A stretch of DNA of 64,000 nt from Burkholderia sp. PAMC 26561 (GTDB lineage Bacteria > Pseudomonadota > Gammaproteobacteria > Burkholderiales > Burkholderiaceae): the NCBI RefSeq assembly GCF_001557535.2, contig NZ_CP014309.1:186001-250000 (forward strand). The letters run 5' to 3'. The notes under the pieces are model-generated. The model saw nothing but the letters and a program-made list of their open reading frames with translations. It had not been told where the DNA came from and searched no databases. Below are positions 36,912 to 46,767 of this stretch, in pieces; the stretch's first letter is position 1; every line of letters begins with the position of its first letter. Position numbers and translations under genes: made by a program.

Positions 36912-38037
36912 ATGGTATTGGCCGAACTAATAGAACAGAAGGTCGACGACATTCTCGAAGACTGGTCCGAGTTCGCCCGTCGCCTAGGTGTTGCTCCGGA
37001 AAAGCTCTCTGATCAACAGCGCCGCAACTCCGCTCGTGAAATCTTGCTTCATATCGCTCATGATATGCGCACCGGTCAGAGTGCCGACGAGCAAATCGCA
37101 AAGTCGAAAGGCGAGGGGCTGGAGCACGCGCCCGAAATAGTTGATGTCGCAAAAACACACGCAGACGACCGTTTAGCCCATGGATTCACGCTCGAAGAAT
37201 TGGTTTCGGAATATCGCGCGCTCAGGGCAACCGTGATTCGTCATTGGCAGGCACAACCGTATCGTGTCAATGAAGAAACGATCGATCAGATAGTTCGTTT
37301 CAACGAAGCTATTGATCAAGCGTTGACTGAGTCAATCGCGAAGTACTCGGCGTCGGCCAAATCGCCTGCGCGACCTTTTCAATGGCATTCTGGCACATGA
37401 TCTGCGCTCCCCGCTCGGCGCAATACACAACTCGGCTCAATACCCGCTTCGAGATGAGGCGCTGGGCGCATCCTCAACGAAGGCCGCCGCTGCGGTGCTT
37501 CGTAGTGCCGATCGAATGAAGCACATGGTAGACGACTTGCTGGATTTTTCCCGTATCCGTTTAGGCGATATGCTGCCCATGACACCAACGACGGACGATC
37601 TACGGCGCATCAGTCACCAAGCGGTCGAAGAGGTCTGTGCGTCCTATCCATCTTTCCAAGTCGACGAACGATACGATGGCATCATGGTCGGCACGTGGGA
37701 CGGGGCACGATTGGGCCAGTTGCTCACGAACCTGCTGGTGAATGCAGCACAGCACGGCACTGGGAGTGCTGTATTGACGGCACGTTGCGAGGAGCACGAA
37801 GTGGTAGTGTCCGTTTCGAACGGCGGCGAAATCCCCGCCGACAAAATCGACAAGATATTCGACCCACTTATTCGCTCGGCCAGCACGGCAAGGAAGGGCA
37901 CCGCTGCTGGAGTCGGGCTTGGTTTGTATATCGCCAAAGCGATCGTGCAAACACATGGCGGCACACTCGAAGTCGAGTGCCGTGACGGATCGACAACGCT
38001 TGCCGTCAAGCTTCCTCGCCATTGTCTGTTGGGGTGA
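36912..38037 (+). pseudogene. Frameshifted sensor histidine kinase with RsbRD-type N-terminus
   Basis: The first frame encodes the RsbRD-like sensor half (DDILEDWSEFARRLGV, HGFTLEELVSEYRALRA). A one-base shift near 37365-37378 leads to the frame RDLFNGILAHDLRSPLGAI (HisKA, phospho-His in AHDLRSP), then DLLDFSRIRLG, LTNLLVNAAQHG and GVGLGLYIAKAIVQTHGG of the HATPase. The restored protein would be about 375 aa, soluble. No response regulator is adjacent; convergent to a second kinase of the same type. Confidence 0.87.
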
Positions 38038-38095
38038 TGCGGCAGTCGCCACCTTCCTGCAAATGCCATCCAGCCAGCGAAATAGACGGTAACGA

Positions 38096-39231
38096 TTACG
38101 TCTTTGTTATTGCGTGCCGTGGAAGACAAATTGTGAAGATGCAGCCTACTCCCGGCACGTCCCGGACGCTCAACACCCCATCATTAAGCTCGACACTGCG
38201 TCGGGCAATTGACAGTCCCAGTCCTAGACCCGATCTGTCTTCACCATATTGCGTAAAAGGCATGAATAGTTTCACGGCTGCACCAGCTGGCAGACCACCT
38301 CCATGATCCGTGACGTCGATCAGGATCCGATCCGCGACGGCATAAGCATGAAGCGTCACGTCGGTATGTGGTTTGGTGAATTTGAAGGCATTTTGGAGAA
38401 GGTTGCTCACGGCAGAATACAGTAAGTCTCGATCGCCGCTAACCGCAAGGTTCGGAGCGACTGACGCTACCGAAAAACTGCACCCCCGGACCTGCGCGGC
38501 CAAGTTAGCAGCGACTCTCACTTCTTGAATAAATTCGTCGAGTGAGAAAAGCTTCCATTTTGCGCCCGCTTGCTCTGCGCTTTTTACCTCGGTCATCGAG
38601 TGGTCGATCAGACGTCCAAGGCCCTGTAGGCTCCGTTCCAGTACGGTGCCAGTTGCACCAAAGAGCGGAAGGCTTCCGGTTTTTGCCGCGGTAAATGCGA
38701 GCGTAGCCGTGTGAAGGAAATTCCGGAGTTCGTGGACGAACGACCCATGTCTTTCGGTCTCTCGGCCGCGTGTTGACCCGCAACAATGAAATCTCGTCGG
38801 TAGCTGAATTCTGTTACCGCATCCGCTATCGCATTATCGAGGCAGCGATTCAGTGTCCGAAATTCATCAATTGAAAATGGCGCATCCCGCTCCTGTGCCA
38901 AGTCGGTGATGGCCTGACAAAGATCTCCGTAGTCGTGCACAACCTGGTCAACCGTGAACCCAAGCTTCAGCAGCTCATGCCCATTTGAAGCCGCAGACCC
39001 GCCGATCGCTGAAAATGCTTGATTGCCATCAGCCGGGCCTGACACCAGTCGGCTTTCCAACGGGCTGTCGGTTTGCTCAATTTTCAGCTTCGTAATCAGC
39101 TGATCAAGGAACAAGGGGACACCGTTTTCTAACTGCTGCTCTGAGGCGTCACGAGCGGGTCGGCTTGCCACTTTCGCGCGACACCGCGCAATCAGATCAT
39201 TACGATTATTTGACAGAAACGTATGCAGCAC
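38096..39231 (-). pseudogene. Second frameshifted RsbRD-type histidine kinase
   Basis: The first frame (39231-38760) has the helical sensor half with GFTVDQVVHDYGDLCQAI. After a two-base duplication (AG) near 38758-38763 the reading continues TERHGSFVHELRNFLHTAT (His box HELRN), then LGRLIDHSMTEVK, the HATPase SAVSNLLQNAFKFTKPH and DRSGLGLGLSIARRSVELN. The restored length is about 378 aa. It is convergent with the first kinase, and the two seem distantly related duplicates. Confidence 0.87.
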
Positions 39232-39481
39232 AGTGTCCCTCCTGAAATCGAGTTAAATAAAGCAAAATACAGGTGGCGGCTAAAAGAATATACCCCTTCA
39301 TCTGTCCATCACGACCTTCGCAAAGATGCGGTTCGGGGAGGTTCGCCCCCGCCAACTGGACATAAGATCCCACTCAACAGCCGCTCTGAGCCGAGTCGGT
39401 ACGCTGAAATAGCTGCCATGCAGGGTCGCCGCATTGACATTCATTGCTTCGCGCTATGATCATCTCCTGTTTGGGGGCGCG

Positions 39482-39720
39482 ATGGACTTTCAATATTCAC
39501 AGAGCGGCGGACACAATCTTACGTACGATGTGACGATCAGCGTTCGACCGGAGCGGCCTACCCTATTTGTATATGATGCGTGGGTGAAACGCGAAGGTGG
39601 TCTCCGAGGGGAAAGATCTTCTGGAAAGTGCTCCGCGCGACCGACCCGAATAAGGCCGCAGCCGAAGCTCGTAATCAGGCAACACGGCAAATAGACTCCT
39701 TTGATTGGAACGACGAGTAA
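39482..39720 (+). pseudogene. Frameshifted small hypothetical protein
   Basis: The first frame reads FQYSQSGGHNLTYDVTISV to DAWVKREGGLRG. After a G-run at 39608-39611 the frame GKIFWKVLRATDPNKAAAE and NQATRQIDSFDWNDE continues to the TAA at 39718. Both halves look like one compact protein of about 80 aa of unknown function. One base is missing in the G run. It precedes a small intact gene by 61 bp. Confidence 0.62.
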
Positions 39721-39781
39721 CCGGTGTGCATTTATCCGAAAATTCTGTTTTAACAACTTCGAAGTGCTAACGGGAGGCTAA

Positions 39782-39979
39782 ATGGAGCCGTACAGCGGTT
39801 ACGTGGTGTCGGCTCAGCCGCATGCAAACACAGATGGAACGTTCAGCGCTTATGGCGTTGTATCGCTCAGGCACAAAATTGTGACGTCGTCGGGAAGATT
39901 TGAGGTGTATACGACTGAGTCAGAGGCGGTCGAGGAAGCGCTCGCTTGGGCCAAGAAATGGATTGACGAGCACGGCTAA
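39782..39979 (+). CDS. Small hypothetical protein
   Basis: 65 aa (YSGYVVSAQPHANTDGTFSA ... SEAVEEALAWAKKWIDEHG) with a beta-rich front and a terminal helix. GGGAGG precedes the ATG. Small proteins of this layout are common in Burkholderia; the function is unknown. It could be co-transcribed with the frameshifted gene upstream. Confidence 0.72.
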   Translation: MEPYSGYVVSAQPHANTDGTFSAYGVVSLRHKIVTSSGRFEVYTTESEAVEEALAWAKKWIDEHG

Positions 39980-40257
39980 ATACAGCACACAACCGTCGGC
40001 TGAACATAAATGTCCAGCGAGGTTTTGACGACTGACCTTTTTGGAGCGACATCTAAGTCTCTTGCAGGACGCGGCTGCGGATCGCCGCCATGAGAGGCAT
40101 CAGTCGCCTGGGTGTCTCGCCTTGAGCCTGAATGACCGCTCGCGAGTTCTGAATATCAGTCAGTCTCAATGCTAAGGAAATTTGTATGTTGCCGAGCGGC
40201 GGATCTGCGCCTGCGCCATTATCAGCTATTCACCCGACTTTCAGCATCGTTGTTCGA

Positions 40258-40863
40258 TCAACGATGAACCCGATGGCTTTGCCGAGGTAATAGGCCGTCC
40301 AAGACCTGTGCAATTTCGGTTGAGTTGCCCACGAAGGTGATCGGGCCATCAAAAGCAATCGCATTTTGCTGCATGCCTACGGGTTTGTTTTGAGGATCCA
40401 AGACCATCGTCAAGCCACCCGCCCGGTGTATCGCTGCAAGCCCGCGAGAGCCGTCGTCCAGCGATCCTGATAACACGATGCCCACTGTTCGCTTGCCGAT
40501 GTTTTCGGCAATAGAATGAAACAGCGCATCTACCGTTCGGTTTCTTAACCTGTCGTTCGATCCATCGATCAGAAACGCGGACCTGTCGTCGAGCAGCGTC
40601 AAAGGCCGGTCAGGCATTCCGATGTAACAGACGTTAGGTACGAGAACCTGACCGTCGCGAGCAATCTCTACGTGTAAGTCTGGACAGCGATGAGCCAGAA
40701 CCGCTCTCAGATCGCTGTGGTCGTCGCTTGACCGGTGAAGTACGACCATTAAAACAGCGTGCACGCCTTTCGGCCATGCGTTGAGCAACTCAATGATGTC
40801 GGAGAGACCTTCGCTGCCTGAAGCGCCGAGAGCGACGCAGTAAGGATCGTTGTCAGCATTCAT
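40258..40863 (-). CDS. Stand-alone CheB-type methylesterase domain
   Basis: About 201 aa. The fold of the CheB catalytic domain is clear (VALGASGSEGL, RDGQVLVPNVCYIGMPDR, VDALFHSIAENIG, TVGIVLSGSLDDGSRGL and GGLTMVLDP). Probable triad: Ser15 in GASGSEG, His in VVLHRSSD and Asp in SLDDG. It lacks the receiver domain. CheB normally removes methyl esters from chemoreceptors; stand-alone forms occur with CheR or PAS kinases, neither of which is present here. The ATG at 40863 has GGGAG upstream. Confidence 0.88.
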   Translation of the reverse strand: MNADNDPYCVALGASGSEGLSDIIELLNAWPKGVHAVLMVVLHRSSDDHSDLRAVLAHRCPDLHVEIARDGQVLVPNVCYIGMPDRPLTLLDDRSAFLIDGSNDRLRNRTVDALFHSIAENIGKRTVGIVLSGSLDDGSRGLAAIHRAGGLTMVLDPQNKPVGMQQNAIAFDGPITFVGNSTEIAQVLDGLLPRQSHRVHR

Positions 40864-40941
40864 TTGCGCTCCCGAGATCGGACAGCATTTGGGGTATTCT
40901 GACATATGGGATTGGGCGAACAATGCGGCTACGGAGCGACC

Positions 40942-41208
40942 ATGATAGATCCGCGTCGTCTAAACGGAGATGATGATCTCTTCGTGCTTGTCCAGACCTT
41001 GCTCAATCGGGTAGAACGCGGCTCGATCATTGACATTCACGAGCTAGACCGAGAAATCAGAATCGTTATCGGATCGGCTGGCCTACTTTGCGGCACGGAT
41101 CTGGTCTCCGCCAGTTCGGTCGATGTTGCAAGTTCTCTCCTTGTACTGGGTAACCGCGCAGGTGCATTGCGCAAGGTGAAGAACTTGTTGATTTTACGAG
41201 GGCGGTGA
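40942..41208 (+). CDS. Small hypothetical protein divergent from the CheB gene
   Basis: 88 aa, helical (LFVLVQTLLNRVERGSI, then DVASSLLVLGNRAGALRKV). The start at 40942 has GGAGCG upstream; the longer frame from 40906 is less likely. No recognised domain. Confidence 0.55.
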   Translation: MIDPRRLNGDDDLFVLVQTLLNRVERGSIIDIHELDREIRIVIGSAGLLCGTDLVSASSVDVASSLLVLGNRAGALRKVKNLLILRGR

Positions 41209-41538
41209 AATACAAAGTCTCTTGCTGAGTTCATTATCTGATTCGTTAACGGCGTTTTTAAGACGTGCCCTCCGTAGCGCCGCAACCCTTCAACGCCTAT
41301 ATTCCTGGTCCCGTGGGCAGTGCAGGAGTGCCTAGAAAGACCTTCTTTGAACCACAACGCGACTTTTCGCGCCGGTGCAACGGACGCGCAATGTCCGAAT
41401 GGTCATCCCTAAGTACGTCGTCTCCATATCTGCCTCTCGTTTTTGTATTGGAGCGGCATGGAATCGAAACGAAATGCAAACGCAGTCGTCTAACGTCCAT
41501 TCGGAAGCAAACTATGTCTTAGACCGGTCGTGGAAAAC
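41209..41538. other. Intergenic, no gene recognised
   Basis: About 330 bp upstream of the sugar dehydrogenase gene; only short frames. Confidence 0.35.
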
Positions 41539-42882
41539 ATGAATATTTGGAAGCTGAAGACGGCACTGACGTTGGCAGTGCTCGGGTGTCTGGCCGCTTG
41601 CAGTGCAACATCAACAACTCCAGAGGTTGCCGGGTATGGCGACGCGCCTGCCTTGCCTGAACCGACAAAGTCGCTCCTCACGACCGTCAACATTGCGCCC
41701 GCACGCGGCTTCGGCGCGGACGATCGTCCCGACGCAGTCGACGGTTTCGCGGTAAACGCATTCGCCCGTGATCTGGATCATCCTCGCTGGATATACGTGC
41801 TTCCAAACGGAGACGTTCTGGTCGCCGAAGCTGACGCGCCGGCTGTACATGACGAAACGGGTGGTCCGATCAAGCGCCTCGTGTCGTGGGTGAGGAAGCA
41901 GGTCATGAAGCGCGCAGGCGCAGGTGTGCCAAGTCCGAACAAGATTATTTTGCTGCGCGCAGTGAGCGGGGGCACCGCCGCCCAAACCCGGACAGTTCTG
42001 ATCGAGGGGCTCAATTCGCCCTTCGGCATGGCTTTGATCGGGAACGACCTGTACGTAGCGGATACCGACGCACTGCTTCGCTTCCCCTATGTGCCTGGCG
42101 AAACGGTGATCACATCACCCGGCATGAAAGTCGCAGACCTGCCCGCTGGACCGATCGACCATCATTGGACGAAAAACATCATTGCCAGTGCGGACGGGAC
42201 TCACCTCTTTATCGCCGTCGGATCAAACAGCAATGCAGCGGAAAACGGGATCGATGTCGAGGCGGATCGTGCTCGAATCCTCGACTTTGATGTCAAAGCA
42301 GGTAAAGCGCGTGTCTTTGCAACCGGCCTGCGCAATGCGAATGGTTTGTCATGGCAACCGCAAACAGGTGAGCTATGGGCCGCTGTTAACGAACGTGACG
42401 ATCTCGGCAATGACCTGGTGCCGGACTACATGACGGCAATACACGAGGGGGCATTCTACGGATGGCCTTACAGTTACTATGGATCGCACGTCGATGCCCG
42501 TGTGAAGCCCCAACGTCCAGATTTGGTTGCGAAGGCGATCGTGCCCGACTATGCGCTCGGAAACCATACGGCGTCGCTTGGTTTGACTTTCTATGATGCG
42601 ACGCTTTTCCCTCCGCACTATCGCGACGGCGCGTTTGTTGGCCAGCATGGGTCGTGGAACCGCAAGCCGCGCACCGGTTATAAGGTCGTCTTTGTGCCGT
42701 TCACCAACGGCAAACCCTCCGGCCCTCCTGAAGATTTTCTGACTGGCTTCTTGGATTCCAAGGGCGACGCCAAGGGGCGCCCAGTTGGCGTGGCTGTCGA
42801 TGTTGACGGCGCTTTGCTCGTTGCTGACGATGTCGGGAATGCGATATGGCGTATCGTGCCGACAAAGGAGAACGCACCCTGA
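41539..42882 (+). CDS. PQQ-dependent soluble sugar dehydrogenase-like lipoprotein
   Basis: About 447 aa. The lipoprotein signal has the lipobox LAAC. The body is a six-bladed propeller of the Gdh/L-sorbosone dehydrogenase family: DLDHPRWIYVLPNGDVLVAE, LNSPFGMALIGNDLYVADT, DHHWTKNIIASADGTHLF, TGLRNANGLSWQPQTGELW and AFVGQHGSWNRKPRTGYKV. Such enzymes oxidise aldoses with PQQ in the periplasm. The start is between the GTG at 41530 and ATG at 41539. A single gene in this context. Confidence 0.9.
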   Translation: MNIWKLKTALTLAVLGCLAACSATSTTPEVAGYGDAPALPEPTKSLLTTVNIAPARGFGADDRPDAVDGFAVNAFARDLDHPRWIYVLPNGDVLVAEADAPAVHDETGGPIKRLVSWVRKQVMKRAGAGVPSPNKIILLRAVSGGTAAQTRTVLIEGLNSPFGMALIGNDLYVADTDALLRFPYVPGETVITSPGMKVADLPAGPIDHHWTKNIIASADGTHLFIAVGSNSNAAENGIDVEADRARILDFDVKAGKARVFATGLRNANGLSWQPQTGELWAAVNERDDLGNDLVPDYMTAIHEGAFYGWPYSYYGSHVDARVKPQRPDLVAKAIVPDYALGNHTASLGLTFYDATLFPPHYRDGAFVGQHGSWNRKPRTGYKVVFVPFTNGKPSGPPEDFLTGFLDSKGDAKGRPVGVAVDVDGALLVADDVGNAIWRIVPTKENAP

Positions 42883-43230
42883 TCTCTGGTCTGACGTTGT
42901 GACGTGCAGCCGGTCGCACACTCCGACTGGTAGGAAGCTATTTCGAGAACAAATTCCCCAATTTACGCCCAATGCCTTCTACGGCTTGAGTTGCCCCTTT
43001 TGCGATCCCGCCGGCACCTGAGGCGATCGCGCTAGGAAACCCTTTCAAAATCTCTTCGCCGAGACTCTGAGACAGTGAAAACCGGGGATCTTGAAGGTTG
43101 CCGTCCAGTTCAAATTTGAGTTTGATGATCCCAGTAGAATCTTTGAGTGCCGCGACGGCTGACTTCGCCGGCACAGACGCAATGGTGTCGCCCGCTTTTT
43201 CGGTTTGCGCCAGTTGCAGGTTTTTAAGAA

Positions 43231-43575
43231 CTAGTCCACTGCGTCATTGACTTGGCACCCCGTCTATGTTCGAATTTAGGGCATGGGAAAAATGAATCTG
43301 ACTGATACCGAACGTGCGCAATTACTTTCAGCGGCACGCAGCCGAACGGTGCGCGCGGCGGACGTGCGACATGCAAAACTGATCTTGATGCTCGAGGACG
43401 GTGAATCGCGCGACGGGATCATGAGCGCACTGGGCTGCGACTCACGTTTCATCGCACGTTGGTCGGGGCGCTTCCTCAACGAGCGACTGGCCGGCATGTA
43501 AACCAATCAAATGGAAATATGACGATCCTTCCCGTCGAATTCGCCCGGTGCCAAGTCAATGATGCAGTGGACTAG
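43231..43575. mobile_element. 345-bp IS630-type miniature element (MITE-like)
   Basis: The ends are 29-bp inverted repeats differing at one position, at 43231-43259 and 43547-43575, each beginning with CTAG at the outer edge. IS630/Tc1 elements duplicate a TA target, which fits the flanking CTAG. The inner part encodes only the first 72 residues of a transposase, so the element is an internally deleted derivative that needs a transposase in trans. It interrupts the DUF748 gene. Confidence 0.92.
43283..43501 (+). pseudogene. IS630-family transposase N-terminal fragment
   Basis: 72 codons reading LTDTERAQLLSAARSRTVRA, ADVRHAKLILMLEDGESRDGI and DSRFIARWSGRFLNE, the usual N-terminal helix-turn-helix of IS630-type transposases. 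The DDE catalytic domain is missing. It lies wholly inside the MITE. Confidence 0.85.
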
Positions 43576-44400
43576 GGAGCCAGGGGCATGGATACGTCCG
43601 TTCTGAACGCTCCCATCCAATGCGAGATCGATCGTGCCGCTGCGCGCCTTTGCTGTGCTGCCGCCTTCCTTGATCAGATACGGGTCGAACAAGACGATAT
43701 CGACGTTGTGCAGGTGTGTTTGTAATTTCGAGTCGCTGTTCGCAAAAGTTATCAAGCCCTTGCTCGACAATGTGCCTTCGTGCGCTGGGCCGCGCAAAGA
43801 CCCGGTCAGTTCGATGGTCGTCGGCTCTGAAAGATCGGGAAGGCGCAAATGATGCGCTTCACCGCCCGCGTTTGTAATGACAATGCGATAGGGTGGTTTC
43901 CGAATTACCTCATCGACGAGTTCAACGGTGCCGTTGCGCAGCACGATGTGGTCGACCATCTTGTCCGCGTTCGCGCGCCTGGCCGCTGCCAGCGACTGCC
44001 CATCTGCTTCTCGCTCTTCGAGTGTGAAGCGCGGCAACACACGAATGCCACCGTTGCGGCCCCGGACAACTGACAGATAGTACCGGTCGACGAATACATA
44101 TTCCGCGTGCACGCGAGGCGAAAAAAGCGTTCGCCAATCAAGTTTAAGTACGACGTTTTCGGCCCGGAACAAATCCTTGGTGGGCCACGCGCGTGGCCCA
44201 CGTAACGCAATGCGCGTAAGAGTCACCGTGAAAAACCGCACCTCGATGTGCTCGGCGGAACCGTTCGGGCCGAGTAACTCGGCCACTTGGAGTTTGAGTT
44301 CGTGCACCACGAGCACCCAGCCGCCGACGCCCGCAAGCGCGATAACGGCTAGCAGAATACAAACACGGTGGGGCCATTGAACCGGTTTGAAGGTAGCCAT

Positions 44401-44813
44401 GTGTTCTCCTTGACGCCTTCGGTGGCAGGCAGCCGTTCCACTTTACCGGATGGCTCCGAAGTGAATGGCTTGACGTAGGTGTTTCATAGTCGTCGACGAC
44501 CTGATCGAAGGTGTCGGTCAAGTTAAGCGGGTGGGGGCTGTGCAGCGCGGCAAGGTCTCCGAACTTAGATCACGAAGCGGTAACGTTGATTGGCCCGCGA
44601 TTTATGCGATTGTCCATCGATCGCTGATTTGTTCGGCTTTCAACTTTGCGTGTTATCGGACGCCATTCTCCAACTGCTCGGTCGTTGTGCCGTCTGCGTC
44701 GTGTGGCCATCTTGAGGCACCGTCCAAATGAGGCGCGGAATGGGTACGAGGACCGGATCGACCCCTAGCAAACTGAATAAGAAGGGTGCGACTACTCGCG
44801 GGGGTGCGCCTCT
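44401..44813. other. Intergenic, no gene recognised
   Basis: About 410 bp upstream of the DUF748 gene. A minus-strand frame begins TDTFDQVVDDYETPTSS but soon loses protein character; possibly a relic. Confidence 0.35.
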
Positions 44814-45464
44814 TTAGTCGCGAGGTCGGGACTCGAAGAACACTGTTCCCGGTTTGCCAACTGGCAGCGAGTAAGGTTGTTGAATCCCGAACGTCAGGTC
44901 GACCCTGAGCGTTTCAATCGCACGGCGAATCCATGCCTTTACAGTAGCAAGAGGCGCGTGCATTTCCTGCGCCACTTCTCTGTGACTTAGATCGTAGAAG
45001 TAAGCGAGTTCTAGCGCGCGCCGCTGGTTGGCTCCTAGGCTGTTCATGCAGACTGCCAAATGGGAAGTCCTTTGACCAGAAACCGCTAAATCATAGGGGT
45101 CAGCCATATCTGCTGCTAATACGTCTTCCAGGATGTCGTTCCACTCGATCTCTGGGCCCGCGAAGGATTGTCGGCGCCTCATATAATCAAGCGTGCGATT
45201 GCGAACGATGACCCGCATCCAAACCAAAGGTGGAGACCTACTATTGTTATATTCGGAAGCAAATCTCCAGATGTTGACGAACGCTTCCTGCAACGCCTCC
45301 TCTGCAAATTCGCTTCTTCTTGCAATACGTAGCGCTACGGTCAGCAAGCTCCGGGACGTCAGTTCATAAAGCGACCGAAGCGCCTCGTCGTCGCGAAGTG
45401 CAATCCTTTCTACGAGTAACACGAGTACCGCGGCGGCCGCGTCGTCAGCGATCTTGTTTGGCAT
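44814..45464 (-). CDS. ECF-family RNA polymerase sigma factor
   Basis: 216 aa. Region 2 is in RSLYELTSRSLLTVALRIARRS to EEALQEAFVNIWRFA and WMRVIVRNRTLDYMRRRQ. Region 4 has LGANQRRALELAYFYDLSHREVAQEM and PLATVKAWIRRAIETLR. The layout is SigK/RpoE-like. No adjacent anti-sigma gene is visible, so control may be at a distance. Start at 45464 (MPNKIADD), with GGGGACAG upstream. Confidence 0.9.
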   Translation of the reverse strand: MPNKIADDAAAAVLVLLVERIALRDDEALRSLYELTSRSLLTVALRIARRSEFAEEALQEAFVNIWRFASEYNNSRSPPLVWMRVIVRNRTLDYMRRRQSFAGPEIEWNDILEDVLAADMADPYDLAVSGQRTSHLAVCMNSLGANQRRALELAYFYDLSHREVAQEMHAPLATVKAWIRRAIETLRVDLTFGIQQPYSLPVGKPGTVFFESRPRD

Positions 45465-45631
45465 TGGCTGTCCCCGAGAGGGGCGATAGCGATGTTTTAG
45501 CGCAAACACCCCGATTGATCCCCAAATACTCGGAGCGCAATACGTGTTCCCGCTCCTGTGCGGTTCGATATCCAGCCGTTACGCCGGGCATTCAGGATAA
45601 ATTCGGCGACTTTCTCGTTCGCGTGGCGGCT

Positions 45632-46699
45632 CTAGGCAAACTGAAGCCTGTGGAGGCCGTAGTACACACCAAAGAAACAGACCATCAAACTCAAATAAAT
45701 TCCCACTGTGGCACTCACATCCATAGGCAACGACGCGCCGCGAGCTGGGCGCAATCTCTGCTGCAACGGTGACACGCCGTGCAGCCCCGCCACGGCGAGA
45801 ATGGCAATGATCGAAAGATCGCCGACCGCGTCGAGATGTCCGAATTCCGGGATAGCAATGGCGAAGATCGCCAATAAGATGCCTGCACCTGCGCGAAGTA
45901 GCCCGCAGCCAGTCGAGAGAAAGAATGCCGGCGTAAATTCAACAAATCCGGCGATCACTGTGACTACGGGCGCAGCGACGCCCACGGTGATACTAGGATG
46001 AGCGGTGAGGACCGAGATGGTCCATTGAGGGTAGACGAATTTTTCAATTGCAGTCCACATCAGGCTGATCGACAGGGATCCGCACAAGATGGGAACTCGC
46101 CAGCGAGTCGCGCCGGAAAGCTCAAAACTTGTCAGCGCGAGGTAACCCGCAATGCCGATGAAAAAAACATAGTCGACTAAATGGAAGAAGCCATAGTCCG
46201 CGATGCCCGCCCCATAGACGATGATGATGCCAAGCGCTGCCAGCACGCAGGTACGGCGCCACACCAAGGCTGCGGCAATCGAAAACTGGACCATGCTTAT
46301 CCATGGCGCCCCGGAAACCAATTCGGGGGTCAAGATCGCTTCCCCACCTTGCGACCACGGCACAACAGCCCCTTTGTCCCACAAGCAGAGAAAGAACGCG
46401 CCCACTGCCACACGCATGAGTTTCTCTTCAAGCGACCTCGTCACGTGATACGTGCATGCGAGAGCGGGCCAGCGACGATCAAACCAGCTATCGATCCAAG
46501 TGCCCACGAAGAGCAAACCCGAAAATATTCCGAGATAGAGCGCGAACGCGGGTGTTAGCACCACACCAGGCGCGACGGGCGAGATAGATGCATCAGCGCT
46601 CGAACAAAACCATTTAACATGAGCGAACGCCACACTTGGCAGGATTGATACGAAGATCAGTAGGGCACAAATCCCTATGCGCAGCTTTCCATTGCTCAC
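45632..46699 (-). CDS. Multi-pass inner membrane protein (DoxX-like)
   Basis: 355 aa with about nine membrane segments. The N-terminal hydrophobic segment ends in AFAHVKWF, followed by LTPAFALYLGIFSGLLFVG; later segments include a DoxX-like VGAFFLCLWDKGA and VPILCGSLSISLMWTAIEK region. The GTG start has CGGAGG upstream. Same strand as the sigma-factor gene, 122 bp apart after the stop, so perhaps linked in function. The role is unknown; DoxX-like proteins are often linked to redox stress. Confidence 0.75.
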   Translation of the reverse strand: MSNGKLRIGICALLIFVSILPSVAFAHVKWFCSSADASISPVAPGVVLTPAFALYLGIFSGLLFVGTWIDSWFDRRWPALACTYHVTRSLEEKLMRVAVGAFFLCLWDKGAVVPWSQGGEAILTPELVSGAPWISMVQFSIAAALVWRRTCVLAALGIIIVYGAGIADYGFFHLVDYVFFIGIAGYLALTSFELSGATRWRVPILCGSLSISLMWTAIEKFVYPQWTISVLTAHPSITVGVAAPVVTVIAGFVEFTPAFFLSTGCGLLRAGAGILLAIFAIAIPEFGHLDAVGDLSIIAILAVAGLHGVSPLQQRLRPARGASLPMDVSATVGIYLSLMVCFFGVYYGLHRLQFA

Positions 46700-46767
46700 C
46701 CATCCTCCGTTGACGGAACACGTTCCGGCTCACCCTGCTCGTAGCGGAGGTAAGTAATTTTGTTTTA

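Larger units (their letters stand above)
42938..44400 (-). pseudogene. DUF748/AsmA-like membrane protein gene split by a MITE
   Basis: The N-terminal part (44400-43576) has a membrane anchor (RVCILLAVIALAGVGGWVLVV) and the AsmA-like repeats LRGPRAWPTKDLFRAENVVL and LRNGTVELVDEVIRKPPYRI, ending HAPGSL. The C-terminal part (43230-42938) continues VLKNLQLAQTEKAGDTIAS and FELDGNLQDPRFSLSQSLG. The element at 43231-43575 lies exactly between them and, once removed, the frame is restored as HAPGSLVLKNLQ at a CTAG. The intact protein would be about 372 aa, anchored in the inner membrane facing the periplasm. Confidence 0.9.
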
